A stretch of 64,000 nucleotides of DNA from UBA721 sp002705165 (GCA_045565995.1 JBJLEF010000004.1:124001-188000), one strand, 5' to 3'; counted from the first letter of the stretch, positions 34,649 through 44,220 are shown. Notes: generated by a model not told the origin, from the letters alone. Numbers and translations are program-made.

Positions 34649-35773
34649 TTATTTCTTTTTAAGAGCGCTGAGATAAGCAACAATATCCACGAGCTCTTGG
34701 ACAGATAAGAGTCGTTGTAAATCCGCGGGCATCAGAGAGACACCGGTTTTTATTAATTCGTCAACGTTTGATTGTGTGACAGTTTTGTCGATTCCTTCTG
34801 CCGTCCGAAGAGTAACTTCGTCCTTGGTTTCATTTATTTTTATTCCGGTGATGATATTACCGTCCAAAGTGACTAGTGCATAGGTTTCGTAATTGTGACT
34901 TACTCCGGCACTCGGATCAAGCAAGGAAGTAAAGAGTGCTTCCTTGGACAACTTCGTTCCAATTTCACTTAGCGAAGGCCCCACCTCTTTGCCTTCTTGA
35001 CCGACTTTATGGCATTTCGCGCAAGTCCCCTTCGCAAAGAATAGGGTCTTGCCGGAGGCCAAGGAGCCTTCCATGGTGACTAGTTCTTTAAGCGGAGGTA
35101 GTGGCTTGGAGTTAGCCGTGGTGGGAAGTTTGATTGTAGCTCTTGCACTTGCCTGAATGCCTGTGTCAGGGCTAGCGTAGAGAGCATTCCCTACGGCAAA
35201 TGTAATCTCGGGACGTAGGCGACCCGCCTTGGCCTCTGCTATTAAAAAACGTTGGCCGGGGATGGTGTTGCCAATGGCTAAGGCAGTGGCTGTGTAGATT
35301 TGCCGATTTCGAGGAGATGAGCGATATAGCTCGATCAGGAAAGCGGGAGCGATCGGAGAGGTAGAATTACCTAAGGCTTGTATTAACGCGACTGCGTCCA
35401 TCGTTATTTCTGTGTTTAATCCCTGTTTAATAACTTTGGATCCGGAAATGTGGAGAACGGCATTGATCGCGTTCACACCTAAAGTCTCTGTGGGAAAACG
35501 CTGTGCCAATTTAATTAACTCTGGCGTAGATTCCCTGAGCTTGAATTTCTCCGCTAGTTCTACAAATTTCTCGGTTCCACTTAAAGTATCCATATGACGC
35601 AGAACCGATCCACGCAACTGTTCGCTGTTAGAGATATTAAATCGCTTAAGTCGAATAAGTGTTTCCACCACGAGCTTATCGCGTGCAGCATCTTGTCCAA
35701 TGGCGATCAAGGGGATCAACATGAGTATTCCGATTAACGCGGAATGATACGATGGAAACCTTTTCACAAACAT
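34649..35773 (-). CDS. Secreted PVC-type c-type cytochrome with heme-binding domain
   Basis: A 374-residue protein with a signal peptide (about 1-27; the start is ATG 35773, with a TTG just before). A helical, HEAT-like region precedes the C-terminal cytochrome domain. That domain has CAKCH at about 251-255, DPSAGVSHNYETY, and the final DLQRLLSVQELVDIVAYLSAL, as in the planctomycete heme-binding domain (TIGR02603 type). It starts three bases after the stop of the giant upstream protein. In related proteins this domain is fused to the C-terminus of that partner, so the two genes look like a split version. Confidence 0.9.
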   Translation of the reverse strand: MFVKRFPSYHSALIGILMLIPLIAIGQDAARDKLVVETLIRLKRFNISNSEQLRGSVLRHMDTLSGTEKFVELAEKFKLRESTPELIKLAQRFPTETLGVNAINAVLHISGSKVIKQGLNTEITMDAVALIQALGNSTSPIAPAFLIELYRSSPRNRQIYTATALAIGNTIPGQRFLIAEAKAGRLRPEITFAVGNALYASPDTGIQASARATIKLPTTANSKPLPPLKELVTMEGSLASGKTLFFAKGTCAKCHKVGQEGKEVGPSLSEIGTKLSKEALFTSLLDPSAGVSHNYETYALVTLDGNIITGIKINETKDEVTLRTAEGIDKTVTQSNVDELIKTGVSLMPADLQRLLSVQELVDIVAYLSALKKK

Positions 35774-35776
35774 CAA

Positions 35777-38700
35777 TTACATACCCAGTAAAATCTTTTC
35801 GAGGGCTGCGTCTTTTTCAGGTCCGTTGTGGTAGTCAAAGGCACGCAAGTACCGTGGTTGCTCCGCCTCGTTGGTATTTTTATTGAGTAGAATTTCTGCA
35901 AGGAAAGCAGGTGCTTTCTTAGAGCGACTCCGCCAAATTATGTCACGTCCGGCTGGTGTATCCCACTCTTCGCCGACTAACTCCAGCCAGGCGGTAAAGC
36001 GTCCTTCCCAGTGCAAATCGGCACCGACTCCAAGTGCTTCCAGGTACCATCGGTCCTGGCCATGATGTTTGGTCGCTAAATGCGCCCAAAGCCGATGGGC
36101 TTCGGCCGACTCCAGAAATCGTAAGGCGACCAGCGCTTCACGTCTCACCTGAGGGCTTGGATCGTCTTTCAAGAGGTTGATCACGCCTACAAGGTCTATT
36201 CCCGTCTGTCGGGCAATACGGAGTGAAGTGGCGCGAATCTCCGCGTCGTCATCGTGTGCGGCAAGCTGGACGTAGTGAAGGGATTTTCCATCGATCTTCG
36301 CGAGTAACCAAAGAGCTCGGGCCCGTTCACGACTTGTACCTACTTCATAAAACTGCCGTAGTGCTGTTTCAGCTTGTTCTCCGGCTCGGTGTAGATTAGT
36401 CCAGGCAAGATACCGTGTGGAGAGGTTAGGTGACTTCAATCCCGCAACGGCACCGTCAATGCTGCTAAGATCAAGTTCTTGGAAGTGGTATTCAGAACCT
36501 TCAGGGGCAATGCGGAATAGACGCCCTCGTTCTAAGTCCTGCATGTTATGTCCGCCGACGCCGGGGTCATACCAATCGGTAACATAAAGGGACCCGTCGG
36601 GGGCGACGCATACGTCGGCGGGGCGGAACCATTTGTCAATTCCCTCCACGACATTATCCATAGTGGCCGTGAAGCCAGCCCCTGATATCTTCGTCGGATA
36701 GGCCCGTACTATATTGGGACCGGCATCGCAGTGTATGACTTCATTACGTAGGCGCGCAGGTAATAGGTCTCCTTCATAGATCGTGATCCCAGTTGGGGAA
36801 CCAGCACCTGTTTGTAATAGGTTTGGAATCACCCCAGGGTCATTTAAATGCCAATGCCTTAAGGGAATCTCCTCGGCCATGCCGGTTCGTTCTGCTCGCC
36901 AGCCGGCGCCGGTTAACTCGTCGCGGTAGCCGTAATTTCCGTATTCGAGTATATAGTTTATTCGGACACCTTTGTTGCCGTCGTCATCGTTGTCGGACTG
37001 CCAAAGACGACCGTAGGAGTCGACAGCAACTTCGTAGTTGTTACGGAAATTATGGGCAAGGACTTCGAAGTTAGTGCCATCCAGATCACAACGGAAGATC
37101 ATCCCGCCGTAATAAGGTTTCCCGTTATCAATGACTTCGTTTCCACGAATGTCTGTAACGGTCTCGCCTGTAGCACCCTTGACCGCTTTTCCCGTGTTCC
37201 CGAAATTCCAATAAAGCTTTCCGTCTGGCCCGAAAACGAAAGAGTGTACCGAGTGGTCGTGTTGTGGCTGTCCAGTCTGATCGAACATCACCGTCTTAGT
37301 ATCCGGCCTGTCATCCCCATCTTCGTCAGTAAAGACGAGAACTTTCGGTGTTGCGGAAACAATGACTTTATTTCCCAGAACACAGATTCCCATCGCAGAA
37401 TCGACGTCACGCCCTTGATAAAACACAGTTTGCTTGTCCATGATGCCGTCTTTGTCGGTATCTTCAAGAATGAGGATCCGATCCCCTTCTGGGCGGCGAT
37501 TAGCATGCTTGCGATAATTCATCACCTCACAGACCCAGACGCGACCTCGATGGTCTATGTCCAGATTGGTTAGGCTGTACAGCTTAGGTTCGGAAGCAGC
37601 CAGTGTCGCTACCATACCGTCGCCAACCTCGAGTCCGTTGACGGCCAAATCAGGGTGTCGTTCTAATCCTGCTGCCTCTGTTGGTTTAATGTTTTTGTTG
37701 TAGACCGCGAAGACAACCGACGTGGCTTCTCCATCCGATTGGCTCGTACCACCCTCGTCGAGGCAGCCAGTAGCTTCAAAAGTTAGGGAACCCTCTGGTA
37801 ATTCGTAGACAATGGTAGAATTGGAATGAGTGCCGATACCGGTTTCTATCAAACGCCCTTTACTCCGCATTTGCTTGCCTGCGGCATTCTTGTTGACGTA
37901 AACGTTACCCCATTCAGCATCGGCGGAAGTCCACTTTAACGTGGTTAATGATCGTTCCCATCCTTCGCCTTTAATTGTTGGGTTTTCCCAGTTAGCCCAG
38001 TCGCAACCATAGCCATTCCCTCCATCTTCGACGACTAACACGAGTTGCTTGCTACCCTTGATATTGACAGTGATGGGGGTTGCGTGATTAGGCGTGGCCG
38101 TCGTGATTAGTTTACTGCGATAGAGTGGTTTCGCTGGAGGTGCGTGGCTTGCACTCCCAAGGTTCAACTTGAACTTACGGATGACGTCGAGTTTGTTAAA
38201 ATTTGCAGGCTGGTCAAAATCCTGATTTCGTTCTAGCTCAGAGTAAGTTACTGCAGCATCTGACACGCCTTCGGGGGGGACTTTTCCTTTCGCACACCAA
38301 ACAATCGCATTCAGAACGATCTTTCGGTAATTGTCATCTCCCCAGTTCCAGTGGTTATGCCCGCCGGTAAAGCCGAAGCCGCGACCCCCATTAGGTCGTT
38401 CGCACGCCCAAGCGACATGTTGGATATTACCGGCACGGACAGAGGCGCGAACGTGCGGGTTTCCACTATGAGGACCGTCGCCTCTGGATAGCGTGGAATT
38501 CGGTGGAAGGGCGCTGAGGATTGGAGTCACGTCCTTCATCCCATCACGAAAACGCATGTGGTAGTACCATTCATCATTGACTGCAAATGGTTTTACGCCG
38601 TTTGTAATGGGATGGTCAGGGAACTGGTCAAATTTAGCCGTCCAATGGGGATTCACTGACCAGTCCGTTTCAAAATAACCACCGATCCAGTTCAAAAAGC

Positions 38701-39706
38701 TATTTCCGGGATCGCCTTTGGGAACTTCAACGCCATAGTGGATACAAACAACACCAACACCCTGTTCTGCTAACTTGCCGAGCTGTTCTAGATTATTATT
38801 GGCAGGATGTCGGCCGCCTCCATCGCAGTACATGACGATACAGTCTGCATCATCGAACGCCGACAGATCCTCGGGCCACCCATTTTGGAATACTTCAACA
38901 GCATAGTCTGGCATATTCTCTCGAATCGAGTTGGCGAGAATCATACTGCCGGCAAAATGTTCATGGCTCCCATACCCATGACTACGGGTACCGGCCATGA
39001 AGGCTATCTTCTTCTTGTTTTGCGTTTGTTTAAGACGGATATTTTTGAACTGTACCACCATCGGTGGCCCTGCATGTAATTGAAGTGCAAGGACTCCCTT
39101 CTTGGCGGCCTTAGCTAATTGTTTGTCTACTAGGTCGACAGTTACCTTGCCATTGATGATTTGAACAAGATGGTTTCCTTTTGCAATGATTGTGTAGTCG
39201 TTCCACTCTTCTTTTTTGACTGCGGCAAGAATTTCCTCTTCAGTCGCTGTTTTTCCGATGTTCTTCTTCTCTCCGGTATCGTTGATTTCTACCTTATTAC
39301 CACGTTTGGCAAGTACGCCCCGGCCGCGTTCTTCATAAAGAGTTCCCGTCCAGCCCCCAGCGCCGTCGAAATCCGCTTGATAGCCCGCAATGACCCACTT
39401 GGAAACTTCTTTACTGCGATACTGGATCCCGCTATTTCCGCCTTTAATTCGGAACTGAAGCCGAAGTTCGAAATCAGCGAGTTCGCCTTCCCGCCACACG
39501 ATAAAGGTATTTCCCTTCGTCGGGTTGTCGGGGGTAGTTTGTCCTGTGATCGCCCCTTCCTTCACGGTCCAAAAAGCTGGATTCCCGTCCCAGCCCTTGA
39601 GAGTTTTGCCATCGAATATCGACTTGAATCCAACTTCCTCGGCTTGGATTTGTGAAAGAGAAAGTAGAGAAAGGCAAAATATGAATGAGCTAAATATTCG
39701 TTGCAT
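35777..39706 (-). CDS. Secreted multi-domain PVC protein: DUF1080, ThuA, NPCBM, dehydrogenase propeller, HEAT
   Basis: A 1309-residue exported protein (signal peptide 1-22). Domains in order: DUF1080/3-keto-disaccharide hydrolase (about 25-225, KSIFDGKTLKGWDGN), a ThuA-like domain (about 235-475, AFMAGTRSHGYGSHEHFAG) and an NPCBM/carbohydrate-binding-like domain (about 510-670). These are followed by the membrane-bound dehydrogenase propeller of TIGR02604 type (about 685-1090, EVMNYRKHANRRPEGDRIL and VTDWYDPGVGGHN) and HEAT repeats to the end. The combination suggests binding and oxidation or cleavage of a carbohydrate, with electrons passed to the cytochrome encoded next. Substrate and heme transfer are inferred. 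Confidence 0.92.
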   Translation of the reverse strand: MQRIFSSFIFCLSLLSLSQIQAEEVGFKSIFDGKTLKGWDGNPAFWTVKEGAITGQTTPDNPTKGNTFIVWREGELADFELRLQFRIKGGNSGIQYRSKEVSKWVIAGYQADFDGAGGWTGTLYEERGRGVLAKRGNKVEINDTGEKKNIGKTATEEEILAAVKKEEWNDYTIIAKGNHLVQIINGKVTVDLVDKQLAKAAKKGVLALQLHAGPPMVVQFKNIRLKQTQNKKKIAFMAGTRSHGYGSHEHFAGSMILANSIRENMPDYAVEVFQNGWPEDLSAFDDADCIVMYCDGGGRHPANNNLEQLGKLAEQGVGVVCIHYGVEVPKGDPGNSFLNWIGGYFETDWSVNPHWTAKFDQFPDHPITNGVKPFAVNDEWYYHMRFRDGMKDVTPILSALPPNSTLSRGDGPHSGNPHVRASVRAGNIQHVAWACERPNGGRGFGFTGGHNHWNWGDDNYRKIVLNAIVWCAKGKVPPEGVSDAAVTYSELERNQDFDQPANFNKLDVIRKFKLNLGSASHAPPAKPLYRSKLITTATPNHATPITVNIKGSKQLVLVVEDGGNGYGCDWANWENPTIKGEGWERSLTTLKWTSADAEWGNVYVNKNAAGKQMRSKGRLIETGIGTHSNSTIVYELPEGSLTFEATGCLDEGGTSQSDGEATSVVFAVYNKNIKPTEAAGLERHPDLAVNGLEVGDGMVATLAASEPKLYSLTNLDIDHRGRVWVCEVMNYRKHANRRPEGDRILILEDTDKDGIMDKQTVFYQGRDVDSAMGICVLGNKVIVSATPKVLVFTDEDGDDRPDTKTVMFDQTGQPQHDHSVHSFVFGPDGKLYWNFGNTGKAVKGATGETVTDIRGNEVIDNGKPYYGGMIFRCDLDGTNFEVLAHNFRNNYEVAVDSYGRLWQSDNDDDGNKGVRINYILEYGNYGYRDELTGAGWRAERTGMAEEIPLRHWHLNDPGVIPNLLQTGAGSPTGITIYEGDLLPARLRNEVIHCDAGPNIVRAYPTKISGAGFTATMDNVVEGIDKWFRPADVCVAPDGSLYVTDWYDPGVGGHNMQDLERGRLFRIAPEGSEYHFQELDLSSIDGAVAGLKSPNLSTRYLAWTNLHRAGEQAETALRQFYEVGTSRERARALWLLAKIDGKSLHYVQLAAHDDDAEIRATSLRIARQTGIDLVGVINLLKDDPSPQVRREALVALRFLESAEAHRLWAHLATKHHGQDRWYLEALGVGADLHWEGRFTAWLELVGEEWDTPAGRDIIWRSRSKKAPAFLAEILLNKNTNEAEQPRYLRAFDYHNGPEKDAALEKILLGM

Positions 39707-39750
39707 CGGGGGAGACCTCAGCTGAAAACAAATTATTAATGGAAGCTTCT

Positions 39751-39779
39751 ATTATAGGGCGACGTCGCCTACACGTCAG
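39751..39779 (-). promoter_or_regulatory. Candidate promoter with palindromic spacer before the giant secreted-protein operon
   Basis: On the minus strand CTGACG (39779-39774) and a perfect TATAAT (39756-39751) are 17 bases apart. The spacer contains the palindrome GGCGACGTCGCC (39758-39769). This could be a sigma70-type promoter with an overlapping operator for the 34491-39706 operon. The -35 box lies in the 3' end of the upstream PhyH gene. Confidence 0.4.
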
Positions 39780-40539
39780 CCTTCTGTGAATAAACATTCC
39801 TACCACGCTGAAGGAATGGAACGGCTAAATGAAATGGTTCGGTCTCTCCAGGCTTTTTAATGGGCACTGGACTGTATTGTGTAACATACGCTCTTCGAAG
39901 GCGGTTTGTAGTATTAGGCCCGGAGCGATGGAGGCTGAGGCTACTGAAAACGACGAGGCTTCCCGCGGGGACAATGGCGGCGACACCTTCCTGTTCACCC
40001 GAGTATCCGACTTTGTCTCCCGATTCAGGATCAAGTATATGAGGAAGAAGATCGCGGCTCCCAAAGGAACTGAAAGGGAGAACAGACACGGTCCCGTTCT
40101 CAATCGTCATGTCATCGACGGCGGTCCACACTGTCACATAGGGCTCATGGGGAAAGCCGAGGTATCCACTGTCCTGATGCCATGAGAAGGCTCTCCCGTG
40201 TTGCTGTGCTTTGGCGACATACTGATCGTAGAATAGATAAGACTGAGGTCCGATGGTAGATCGACAGATTTCCGCCATCAACTCCCCGAACACGAACGTG
40301 TCAAGTTGAGGAATAAGGTTATATTGCTTAGCAATATGATAACGTTCGTTTCTGTGGCTTATGTGGATGTGGTCCGTTCCTAAGCGGTCCATTTCTTCGT
40401 GCATTACCTCAATGAGGGTATCACACGCACCTCTTAGCAAATTAAGTTCCGTTGGATTGAGAACAGAGTCCAAAATGAAATATCCTTCATCCTGGTACTG
40501 TATAGCGTGAGCCGGAGTTATGTTGGGTACTTTAGCCAT
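39769..40539 (-). CDS. Phytanoyl-CoA dioxygenase family protein (PhyH)
   Basis: A 256-residue 2OG-Fe(II) oxygenase of the PhyH type. FSWHQDSGYLGFP supplies the HxD pair. The distal His is in SSLSLHRSGPNTTNRLRRAY with an Arg for 2-oxoglutarate. The N-terminal YFILDSVLNPTELNLLRGAC is also typical. The substrate is unknown. Its start overlaps the end of the sugar-isomerase gene by eight bases, so both are in one transcript and may act on the same compound class. The 3' end holds the candidate promoter for the next operon. Confidence 0.9.
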   Translation of the reverse strand: MAKVPNITPAHAIQYQDEGYFILDSVLNPTELNLLRGACDTLIEVMHEEMDRLGTDHIHISHRNERYHIAKQYNLIPQLDTFVFGELMAEICRSTIGPQSYLFYDQYVAKAQQHGRAFSWHQDSGYLGFPHEPYVTVWTAVDDMTIENGTVSVLPFSSFGSRDLLPHILDPESGDKVGYSGEQEGVAAIVPAGSLVVFSSLSLHRSGPNTTNRLRRAYVTQYSPVPIKKPGETEPFHLAVPFLQRGRNVYSQKADV

Positions 40540-41440
40540 GCGCTCTTGCTATACACCTTGAGAGATAAGCTCGAGCTCTATTAATCTCCGTGGATACCAA
40601 ATCTGCCGTTTCCATAATGGGGACGCCACGTGGTGTTGGGTGCATGAAGATTTCGGTATATCCCGAGTATTTGATGTTCGTTAACGCTGTGACAATCGGT
40701 GCGAAGTCAAGCGTCCCTTGACCAGGCATTTGCATATGTTCGAGCGCCACGGGCAGTGGCTTATGACACCCCATACCATGTTCCCAAGCATAAAAAAGTG
40801 CTAAGTTGTCCCCCAACGTTTCTATGAGTTCTGCTATCAACGGTTCGTCTTGCGGTAGGTGGTAGGGTGCTAATGCAATTCCTAGCGCGGGTTCCGTATT
40901 TAGCTCGGAAAAATAACGGAGTGAATCCGGGCTGTTAATCAGCGAGGAACTGTGGTTTTCTATACAGATACGGATGCCTGCGGCCTTTGCAAGTTGTGCG
41001 GTCGGCTTGAGGCTGTCCAGAAAATCCTGAACTTGTCTTTTAATCGGTAAGTCCGTGGTTTTTGTCGAACCACAAACGATGAGGGATCCTCCGAGTTTTT
41101 TGACCACCTCAATTTCTTGTTTTAATCGGTATGGTCCCAAATCGTAACGCGTCGATAATTCAAATGTTACATCGTATTCTTGGAGGGCCTTCAAGAAAGT
41201 GTTGTGGCCAATCCGGTCAATTTGTAGTCGTTGATCACCGTGGCTTGGTGGCCAAAGATCGATGGCTGTCGCACCAATCCTGTGCGTTTGCCGGATGCAT
41301 TCAATCACATCGATTTTGCCGTACATCGAAGAAGCCAGCATGTACTTGAAATCGAAGTCTGGGCGCGCCTGCGCTTTAACTTGAGTTGTAGTGATGCCTA
41401 GTCCCGCAGTGGTTAGAAATGTCCTTCTTCCGATTGTCAT
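40532..41440 (-). CDS. Tat-exported sugar phosphate isomerase/epimerase-like TIM-barrel protein
   Basis: A 302-residue protein of the AP-endonuclease-2/xylose-isomerase-like TIM-barrel family. It begins with a twin-arginine leader (GRRTFLTTAGLGITTTQVKA). Barrel signs are GATAIDLWPPSHG, LGGSLIVCGS, GIRICIENHSSSL and TEIFMHPTPRG, with likely metal ligands in ENH. Related planctomycete proteins are called sugar phosphate isomerase/epimerase, but the reaction is usually unknown. The gene is between the phosphofructokinase gene (six bases upstream) and the PhyH gene (eight-base overlap). Periplasmic location is inferred from the leader. Confidence 0.88.
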   Translation of the reverse strand: MTIGRRTFLTTAGLGITTTQVKAQARPDFDFKYMLASSMYGKIDVIECIRQTHRIGATAIDLWPPSHGDQRLQIDRIGHNTFLKALQEYDVTFELSTRYDLGPYRLKQEIEVVKKLGGSLIVCGSTKTTDLPIKRQVQDFLDSLKPTAQLAKAAGIRICIENHSSSLINSPDSLRYFSELNTEPALGIALAPYHLPQDEPLIAELIETLGDNLALFYAWEHGMGCHKPLPVALEHMQMPGQGTLDFAPIVTALTNIKYSGYTEIFMHPTPRGVPIMETADLVSTEINRARAYLSRCIARAHG

Positions 41441-41446
41441 TAGTAG

Positions 41447-42835
41447 CTATGTCTCCAAATATCTTGTTAGTTTCGCGATCTCTACATTGACGCTCTTATA
41501 GCCGTGGTACAGGTTGCCGAAATCAAATAGGGACTGCCGGATAAATTCAGTGTCCTCTGCACCGATAGCGCCTGCAAAAATAGGATGTAGGTATTGTCGC
41601 CCTTGTTCTGAAATCTGGAGCTGGCTGGAATTGTAGAACGTAGGGTGTATCGTTCTAGCGTGTATTTCCCCAAATTTGTCTCGGAAGAGGCTGGCGTCAT
41701 GACGGTCGACGGTAAATCCGGATTCAGGATCCCATTGCAGTGTGGAGACAGAATTGTTCTCACCGTCGAGGAGCATTTCGGTTGCATTTCCACCCAATTG
41801 GGAGGCATAGAATCGGTCAAATTGCAGAGGACGTCCGCCGCGTTGAGTGTGGCCTACTTTACGAGTAAAGAAAGCTGACTTAGCACTTTGGAAATGACCG
41901 GAACTAAGGAAAAAATCTTCCCCGATACTTTCTAAGAGGGATTCCGCTAGGTTTGCGGCCGCTCCGGTTAATAACACGTTTCCGGAAGGATCGGTGCTAC
42001 CGCTCGTGGCACCATATTCACGACCGTCGTCGCCAACAATACCTTCACCACACACAATAACGGCGTGCTGTTGGTGTCGATATATTTGTCGCACACGTTC
42101 GGCAACCTCTTCGATATTGAACTGATATTCAGGAATTAAAACCATGTCCGGTTGACCATAACTGGATCCTAAAGCGAGGTACCCGGAGTGCCTTCCCATC
42201 ACTTCGATTACGGCGACGCGATGGTGGCTTTCGGCTGTGGTCCTTACCCTGCGGACGCCTTCGGCCACTTCGTAGACGGCGGTCGCATATCCTGGGGTGG
42301 CGTAATTGATCATTTTCTGAATCTCGAAGTTCTCATCGAGCCCAGTCGGATGGGGGGCTTTCCTATATTCTTCGCCTTCATTTTGGCTGTCTTTTACCCA
42401 CTGATCGGCCTCGCCAATGAAATTGAGACCGAGATCATTATCAATCGTCTTTGGAGCCAGCACGGTAGGTACCATGTCGCAAATGGGTTGGAGTCCGTTT
42501 AAAGTTCCATCCCCACCGATACAGATGAGCCCGTCTAATTGCAGGCTTTCAATACGTTTAGCAATGAGTTGGAGTAATGTCGGATCTTCGTCGTTTACAT
42601 AGGTGCGAGAGGATCCCAGGATCGTACCGCCTCTTGTCGGGTCAAGTTGTGGTATTGCCTGGAAAAGTGGATTGAGGATTACATGAGGAGCTCGAGCCTG
42701 GAAGAAAGAGGCGAAGCCATTCAAAAGGCCAACGACTTCCACGTGGGCTTCGTTTGCGGCGCGGACGGCGCCTAGGATCGTGGCGTTTAATGCGGGGGTG
42801 TCTCCACCCGCGGTGAGTATGCCAATGCGTTTCAT
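41447..42835 (-). CDS. pfkA: 6-phosphofructokinase with mixed phosphodonor signature
   Basis: A 462-residue member of the PFK family. GGDGT lies at 107-111 and PKTIDND at 128-134. The first has Gly where PPi-dependent enzymes have Asp, and the second has Lys where classical bacterial ATP enzymes have Gly. MGRHSGYLALG, PEYQF and GHTQRGGRP match the sugar and effector regions. It catalyses phosphorylation of fructose 6-phosphate; the donor is not settled by these residues. The length exceeds the 320-residue E. coli enzyme and fits the longer group. It leads the short operon with the isomerase-like and PhyH genes. Confidence 0.9.
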   Translation of the reverse strand: MKRIGILTAGGDTPALNATILGAVRAANEAHVEVVGLLNGFASFFQARAPHVILNPLFQAIPQLDPTRGGTILGSSRTYVNDEDPTLLQLIAKRIESLQLDGLICIGGDGTLNGLQPICDMVPTVLAPKTIDNDLGLNFIGEADQWVKDSQNEGEEYRKAPHPTGLDENFEIQKMINYATPGYATAVYEVAEGVRRVRTTAESHHRVAVIEVMGRHSGYLALGSSYGQPDMVLIPEYQFNIEEVAERVRQIYRHQQHAVIVCGEGIVGDDGREYGATSGSTDPSGNVLLTGAAANLAESLLESIGEDFFLSSGHFQSAKSAFFTRKVGHTQRGGRPLQFDRFYASQLGGNATEMLLDGENNSVSTLQWDPESGFTVDRHDASLFRDKFGEIHARTIHPTFYNSSQLQISEQGRQYLHPIFAGAIGAEDTEFIRQSLFDFGNLYHGYKSVNVEIAKLTRYLET

Positions 42836-42873
42836 TAAGATTCCGTACTAGTAAATTGGGGCAAACGGTGGCG

Positions 42874-44220
42874 CTAGCCCAGATTTAGATTGTTGAGGAT
42901 GGGAAGTAAGGCAAGTGAATCAAGCGGATCCAGGGTGTTAAGAGTGGATTCCAAGGATTCCATTTCGCCAGTGCCGAAAATCGTTCGCACTTGGATGACG
43001 GTCCGATCCGGCATTTCGACCCCCGCCACGATGGTCGAAGCACCTTCCAGGATGACGACTTGATTGTCGTATATTTCTGCCAGTTCATGCAGAGACTCAG
43101 AGTTGCCAAAATCGACCTCAAGAATAGATTGATCTCCAAGAAGGACTACAGATCCAGTTGTCTCACCCCCGATAGCGACCATGTCATGGTAAATGAGCTC
43201 GCCAATGTATGCCGTGTCGAGGAAATCATCAAAAAAGCTGCCTAACTCAAGTTCGGTGCCGTATTCGAGGTCTAGCACTTCATTGACAGTGGTGATACCG
43301 GCATCGGTGCCTTGCTCTAACGTTTCGAGTAAGTCACCAACATTTCCACCGTGCAGAACAAACTCTTCATATTGGGATACATCTAGAGATTCCGTAACAA
43401 ACACTTCGATTTCGTTATTAGAATCTTCATACGTTTGATAGATTTCGTCGTAATTGTCGAGGACATCTCCATAGGTTGGGACTTCCACCTGATCGAGACC
43501 TTGTTCCAGTTCCTCGAAGAGCTCTGGTAGGGCTAATGCTGGGTCATCGTATTCTGTTGGATCGAATTCATAAGGGGTGTCAAAATCAGAACCTGGTTGA
43601 TCAGGGACGTTGCCGAAGCTGTGAACCGAGACGGTCTTGACTTCACCAGCAATCGAGGCAAGGCCTCTATTTAGCGTGTCGCGGTTCATCAGTGTCGCTT
43701 GTTCTAACTTGGAATAGTATTCTGTGAGTTCGACTAAATTATCAAGCGAGTATTCCCGGAATGACCGTAATGAGGCGTAGATTGAATCAGATGTCGACTC
43801 GTAATTGGTTAAGAGGGAATTAAATTTGGTAGCTACCGGCTCTGCAGTTTCGGGGATTTGGTCAAATTCCTGAAAAAGATAATCGCGGGTTAACATTAAA
43901 CTTGCCAGTTCATCGTCCACGGAGGGTTCATTGATTTCGTTAATAATAGTCAATGCGTCGATTGGAGTGAGGACGTCATCACCTGTTGTGTCTAGGAACG
44001 TCCCGACATTCAACGGATTCGCGGTAGGTATGTTTAATTCGTTGATGATGGCTAATGCGTCTGCTGGAGAAATGTGTTCATCTAAATTCACATCATGAGG
44101 GAGGATGGGATTTTGGAAGACCACAAAATCCGCAGCTAGTAGGCGACGTGCTTCTAGTGATTCTAAGTAAAGTTTCGCCCCTGAGGTGGAACGGTTGTTT
44201 TTGCGGCGACTCATTTTCAT
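42874..44220 (-). CDS. Dockerin-type-repeat secreted protein with LESLEARRLLA leader
   Basis: About 448 residues; starts at 44256, 44220 or 44214 are all possible, and AGGA stands five bases before 44220. The N-terminus has the SGAKLYLESLEARRLLAAD leader pattern common in large planctomycete surface proteins. Two dockerin-I-like repeats follow: DVNLDEHISPADALAIINELN, shown here as DVNLDEHISPADALAI, and DTTGDDVLTPIDALTIINEI, with alternating Asp/Asn for calcium binding. The rest is acidic, helical and without a known domain. It is probably exported and calcium-binding. No cohesin partner is visible nearby. It is preceded by a divergent TIM-barrel-like gene. Confidence 0.75.
   Translation of the reverse strand: MKMSRRKNNRSTSGAKLYLESLEARRLLAADFVVFQNPILPHDVNLDEHISPADALAIINELNIPTANPLNVGTFLDTTGDDVLTPIDALTIINEINEPSVDDELASLMLTRDYLFQEFDQIPETAEPVATKFNSLLTNYESTSDSIYASLRSFREYSLDNLVELTEYYSKLEQATLMNRDTLNRGLASIAGEVKTVSVHSFGNVPDQPGSDFDTPYEFDPTEYDDPALALPELFEELEQGLDQVEVPTYGDVLDNYDEIYQTYEDSNNEIEVFVTESLDVSQYEEFVLHGGNVGDLLETLEQGTDAGITTVNEVLDLEYGTELELGSFFDDFLDTAYIGELIYHDMVAIGGETTGSVVLLGDQSILEVDFGNSESLHELAEIYDNQVVILEGASTIVAGVEMPDRTVIQVRTIFGTGEMESLESTLNTLDPLDSLALLPILNNLNLG

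Noticed and set aside
37052..37573. Plus-strand frame of 173 residues inside the giant secreted-protein gene
   Set aside because: It is antisense to a domain with clear homology and has no ribosome-binding site or domain of its own.
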